7,744 nt of DNA from CAYYTU01 sp964474655 (lineage in GTDB: Bacteria; Chloroflexota; Anaerolineae; B4-G1), in assembly GCA_964474655.1 (NCBI GenBank), contig CAYYTU010000110.1:1-7744 (forward strand). Direction: 5' to 3'. Below, in pieces: positions 5,929-7,744 of this stretch; position 1 is the first letter of the stretch, and each line of letters begins with the position of its first letter. The position numbers were made by a program, and so were the translations under genes. The notes under the pieces are model-generated. The model saw only the letters and a program-made list of their open reading frames with translations. It was not told the DNA's origin and ran no database searches.

Positions 5929-6540
5929 TCATCGTGTTGAATGAATCTCACATAGAACAAATACCCAAGGAAAACATGGCTTAACCTTCTGTACCTCAAA
6001 GTATTGTGATAGCAATTTGACAAATGCTCGTCTGCTCCAAAAGTTAACATGAGCTGGCGTCTTTCCCAGTCTGGACCAATGAGATCCCCGAAGCATATTG
6101 CCTATTGAAAAGAAAGGTTCGTTTGGAACACTACAAATGACATATCGCCTAGCTACACGGCCAATCTGTTCCAATGCTCGTTCAGGGCTGTCAAGATGCT
6201 CCAGTATCTCATTAGCCAAGACTATATCGAAAAGTTCGCTTGAGAATGGCAAGTTATAAATGTTTCCTTCAATTGTCTTCAAATCTGGACTGAGGCGTTT
6301 GGTCAGCTCAATCCTTCTAGTGTCAAGGTCCAAGGCTACAATACGAAGATCCTTGTGTTGCTGCTGGAGGTGCCTGATCACAAAACCTTCACCGCAACCT
6401 ACATCCAGAATCTGTTCATTACCTACCAATAATTGGGAGATCAAATCATTGACCGTATCAAGAAAACGACTAGTCAACCAACGATAGATTGGGTTGCGGC
6501 TTCCATATATTGTTACAAATTCAATCTCGTCACTTCTCAT
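5929..6540 (-). CDS. Class I SAM-dependent methyltransferase (Methyltransf_11/UbiE-like)
   Basis: This 203-residue cytosolic enzyme has a Rossmann-type SAM-binding core. Motif I is ILDVGCGEG (44-52), the acidic end of strand 2 is VALDLD (68-73), NIYNLPF (93-99) precedes the motif II region FDIVLANEILEHLDSPERAL (104-123), and VICSVPNEPFF (134-144) is the next strand. The substrate-binding C-terminal part (HVNFWSRRAFVKLLSQYFEV) is like that of small methyltransferases found in glycan and lipid clusters. The ATG at 6538-6540 lies inside the end of the LPG-family gene (11-nt overlap) and has only a weak AGGCAG before it, so expression probably depends on translational coupling. A sugar or lipid intermediate is a reasonable substrate from context but is not shown by the sequence. 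The gene is visibly AT-richer than those to its left. Confidence 0.9.
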   Translation of the reverse strand: MRSDEIEFVTIYGSRNPIYRWLTSRFLDTVNDLISQLLVGNEQILDVGCGEGFVIRHLQQQHKDLRIVALDLDTRRIELTKRLSPDLKTIEGNIYNLPFSSELFDIVLANEILEHLDSPERALEQIGRVARRYVICSVPNEPFFSIGNMLRGSHWSRLGKTPAHVNFWSRRAFVKLLSQYFEVQKVKPCFPWVFVLCEIHSTR

Positions 6541-7540
6541 AATCTGCCTGTCTTATGCATCTTGAGAACGATCTTGTAGAAGAGTTCACCATCAAAGTTA
6601 CTAACCCCAGAGTCCCTATCACGAGTATGAATAACAGCAGGATTATATGCGAACTTGCTGCAATGGCTAGAGACACCTCTTGAGGCTGACCAAAGAGCGT
6701 AAAAGCAGCAACCCAACCAACTTCGTGAGTACCTATGTTAGCGAAGCCCTGAAGAGGCAACAAGGTCAAAGGCACCATAATGATTGATACAGCGACCATC
6801 TGCAGGTATGATGGACTGTATTCCATACTTAGTACAATGAAATAGAAATTCGTATAGACACATAACCAAATTCCTATGGTCAACAGTAAAAAGCGCCAGT
6901 ACTGACCTCGCTTATCAATCAAGCGCAATCCTTTCACGAGATCACGCCACAGCTCGACGAAGCGAGCCACCCAGGGATTGGAAATCCTATTGTCCTGTGG
7001 GGACGTTTCAGCCACTCTACCGTGGCGTAGGAGCCATATACCCCCACCTCCGATAGCACAAATGATCCCGCAGAAAATAAGCGCGATGTAAGATATACCA
7101 CTAGGTAGTTGCTCCCAAAAGACTGCCACAACCACGGGTAAAAACAAAGCGATGGTCGCAAAGTCAAAGAATCGTGCGACGAATAAGGTCGCTGTACTCT
7201 CTGTCACAGTAACCTGCAGAAATCGGTTCAAAAGAAACAGGTAAGAAAACTCACCGGTCTTGGCTGGCATAAGGTAGTTGAACATACCATGTAGACAAGT
7301 AACTCCCATCAACTTCGAAAAAGAGACGGGACGGGTGTGAATTAAGGCTTGAAACCGCAGGGTGCGCAAGATATAGTTGATCATAAAGACCAGTAAGGCA
7401 GCGGTCAACCATATCCAGTTCAAATCGGAGAAGGTGTCGCGAACGGTTTGCCACTCTAACTTGTTCACGACGAAGATCATCACGGCGATTGAAAGAAGTA
7501 TACTTAGGATCATCGTGAATGCACGCCGTGACTTCTTCAC
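6530..7540 (-). CDS. LPG-synthase transmembrane / flippase-like domain membrane protein (UPF0104, TIGR00374 type)
   Basis: This 336-residue protein has about eight hydrophobic segments and a basic N-terminus (MKKSRR). It has the family layout: helix 1, then LRTLRFQALI (a conserved Arg-rich loop), FNYLMPAKTGEFSYLFLL with the family P-x-R/K-x-GE pattern, FVARFFDFATIALFL, and near the C-terminus LPLQGFANIGTHEVGWVAAF, which occupies the place of the PGGLGVREG loop. It has only the membrane domain, without the soluble aminoacyl-transfer domain of MprF. Its role is therefore not lysyl-PG synthesis as such; small stand-alone members are often found with glycosyltransferases and may handle lipid-linked sugars (inference). 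The start is GTG (7538-7540) with AGAGGAG 7 nt upstream. It overlaps the upstream frame by 4 nt (GTGA) and the methyltransferase by 11 nt, which makes an operon very likely. Confidence 0.85.
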   Translation of the reverse strand: MKKSRRAFTMILSILLSIAVMIFVVNKLEWQTVRDTFSDLNWIWLTAALLVFMINYILRTLRFQALIHTRPVSFSKLMGVTCLHGMFNYLMPAKTGEFSYLFLLNRFLQVTVTESTATLFVARFFDFATIALFLPVVVAVFWEQLPSGISYIALIFCGIICAIGGGGIWLLRHGRVAETSPQDNRISNPWVARFVELWRDLVKGLRLIDKRGQYWRFLLLTIGIWLCVYTNFYFIVLSMEYSPSYLQMVAVSIIMVPLTLLPLQGFANIGTHEVGWVAAFTLFGQPQEVSLAIAASSHIILLLFILVIGTLGLVTLMVNSSTRSFSRCIRQADYEK

Positions 7541-7743
7541 ACCAATTCTCCTCTCGTGCTAGAAGGACAGAGGGATCGTTGTCCAATTTTCACTTTCTTC
7601 TGCCATAGGGTTTCTTGCCCGTAACCGAAGCGTTTCATCATAGGGCTACATAACTCGTTTAAGTGAGCACAGCGCTCTGTCTCCCACTTCTCCCAGGCGG
7701 GGAAATACGTCTTGCGGCTCACGTTCTTGCTCTTCTGAAGCAT
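7537..7743 (-). CDS. C-terminal end of a probable sulfotransferase, cut by window edge
   Basis: The frame is open to the right edge and ends at TGA 7537-7539. The visible 68 residues contain KTYFPAWEKWETERCAHLNE followed by LCSPMMKRFGYGQE. This resembles the C-terminus of PAPS-dependent sulfotransferases, where a Trp-containing loop is followed by a short helix and a closing L/F-GY. The catalytic and PAPS-binding loops lie outside the window, so the assignment rests on this short tail. The Met at 7741-7743 is probably internal. The stop overlaps the GTG of the next gene (GTGA), so the two are translationally coupled. A sulfotransferase would fit a locus making a sulfated polysaccharide or glycolipid. 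Confidence 0.5.
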   Translation of the reverse strand: MLQKSKNVSRKTYFPAWEKWETERCAHLNELCSPMMKRFGYGQETLWQKKVKIGQRSLCPSSTRGELV

Positions 7744-7744
7744 C

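Noticed and set aside
1..7744. tRNA, rRNA, transposase or integrase genes
   Set aside because: Reading both strands gave no cloverleaf-like sequence, rRNA segment, transposase motif or terminal inverted repeat that I could support.

Overview
All supported genes in this 7.7 kb window lie on the minus strand, so the window reads biologically from right to left. Gene content points to a cell-surface or extracellular polysaccharide (or glycolipid) locus. It holds the C-terminus of a probable sulfotransferase, a multi-pass membrane protein of the lysylphosphatidylglycerol-synthase (LPG) transmembrane/flippase-like family, a SAM-dependent methyltransferase, a GT39/ArnT-like membrane glycosyltransferase, a Wzx-type oligosaccharide flippase and the N-terminus of an alkaline-phosphatase-superfamily (sulfatase-like) hydrolase. 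The organism is a bacterium with good AGGAGG-type ribosome binding sites, frequent GTG starts and overlapping genes. A free-living, moderately GC-rich environmental lineage is likely; the mix would fit Chloroflexota, but that is only an impression and the sequence alone does not prove it.

Layout, right to left. (1) 7744-5929: a tight, AT-richer operon of sulfotransferase C-terminus, LPG-family membrane protein and methyltransferase, joined by a 4-nt GTGA overlap and an 11-nt overlap. (2) 5808-5440: a relic of a second, different LPG-family gene. It is readable in one frame but broken by an in-frame amber codon and lacks its N-terminal part. Base composition changes across this relic. (3) 5359-4398: a MntA/HepT (MNT nucleotidyltransferase / HEPN ribonuclease) toxin-antitoxin pair with overlapping reading frames. 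(4) 4344-3079: the GT39-like glycosyltransferase. (5) 3060-2741: an intergenic array of sixteen consecutive 20-bp units with no spacers and no indels, then a good sigma70-type promoter at 2704-2677. (6) 2654-1956: a soluble acidic helical protein of unknown function made of two copies of a ~100-residue repeat. (7) 1945-1915: a strong hairpin, then the Wzx-like flippase (GTG start at 1893) and the sulfatase-like hydrolase, separated by only 29 nt.

Putting it together (inference): the glycosyltransferase, methyltransferase, sulfotransferase and phosphatase/sulfatase-like enzyme could build and decorate a glycan, and the Wzx-type protein could move lipid-linked units across the membrane. The toxin-antitoxin pair, the gene relic, the compositional step and the tandem array suggest a region that has been assembled and rearranged piecemeal. 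No RNA gene, CRISPR array, insertion sequence or integrase was recognised. The parts most worth a second look are the 20-bp array, the duplicated-domain unknown protein, the odd MntA and the LPG-family relic.
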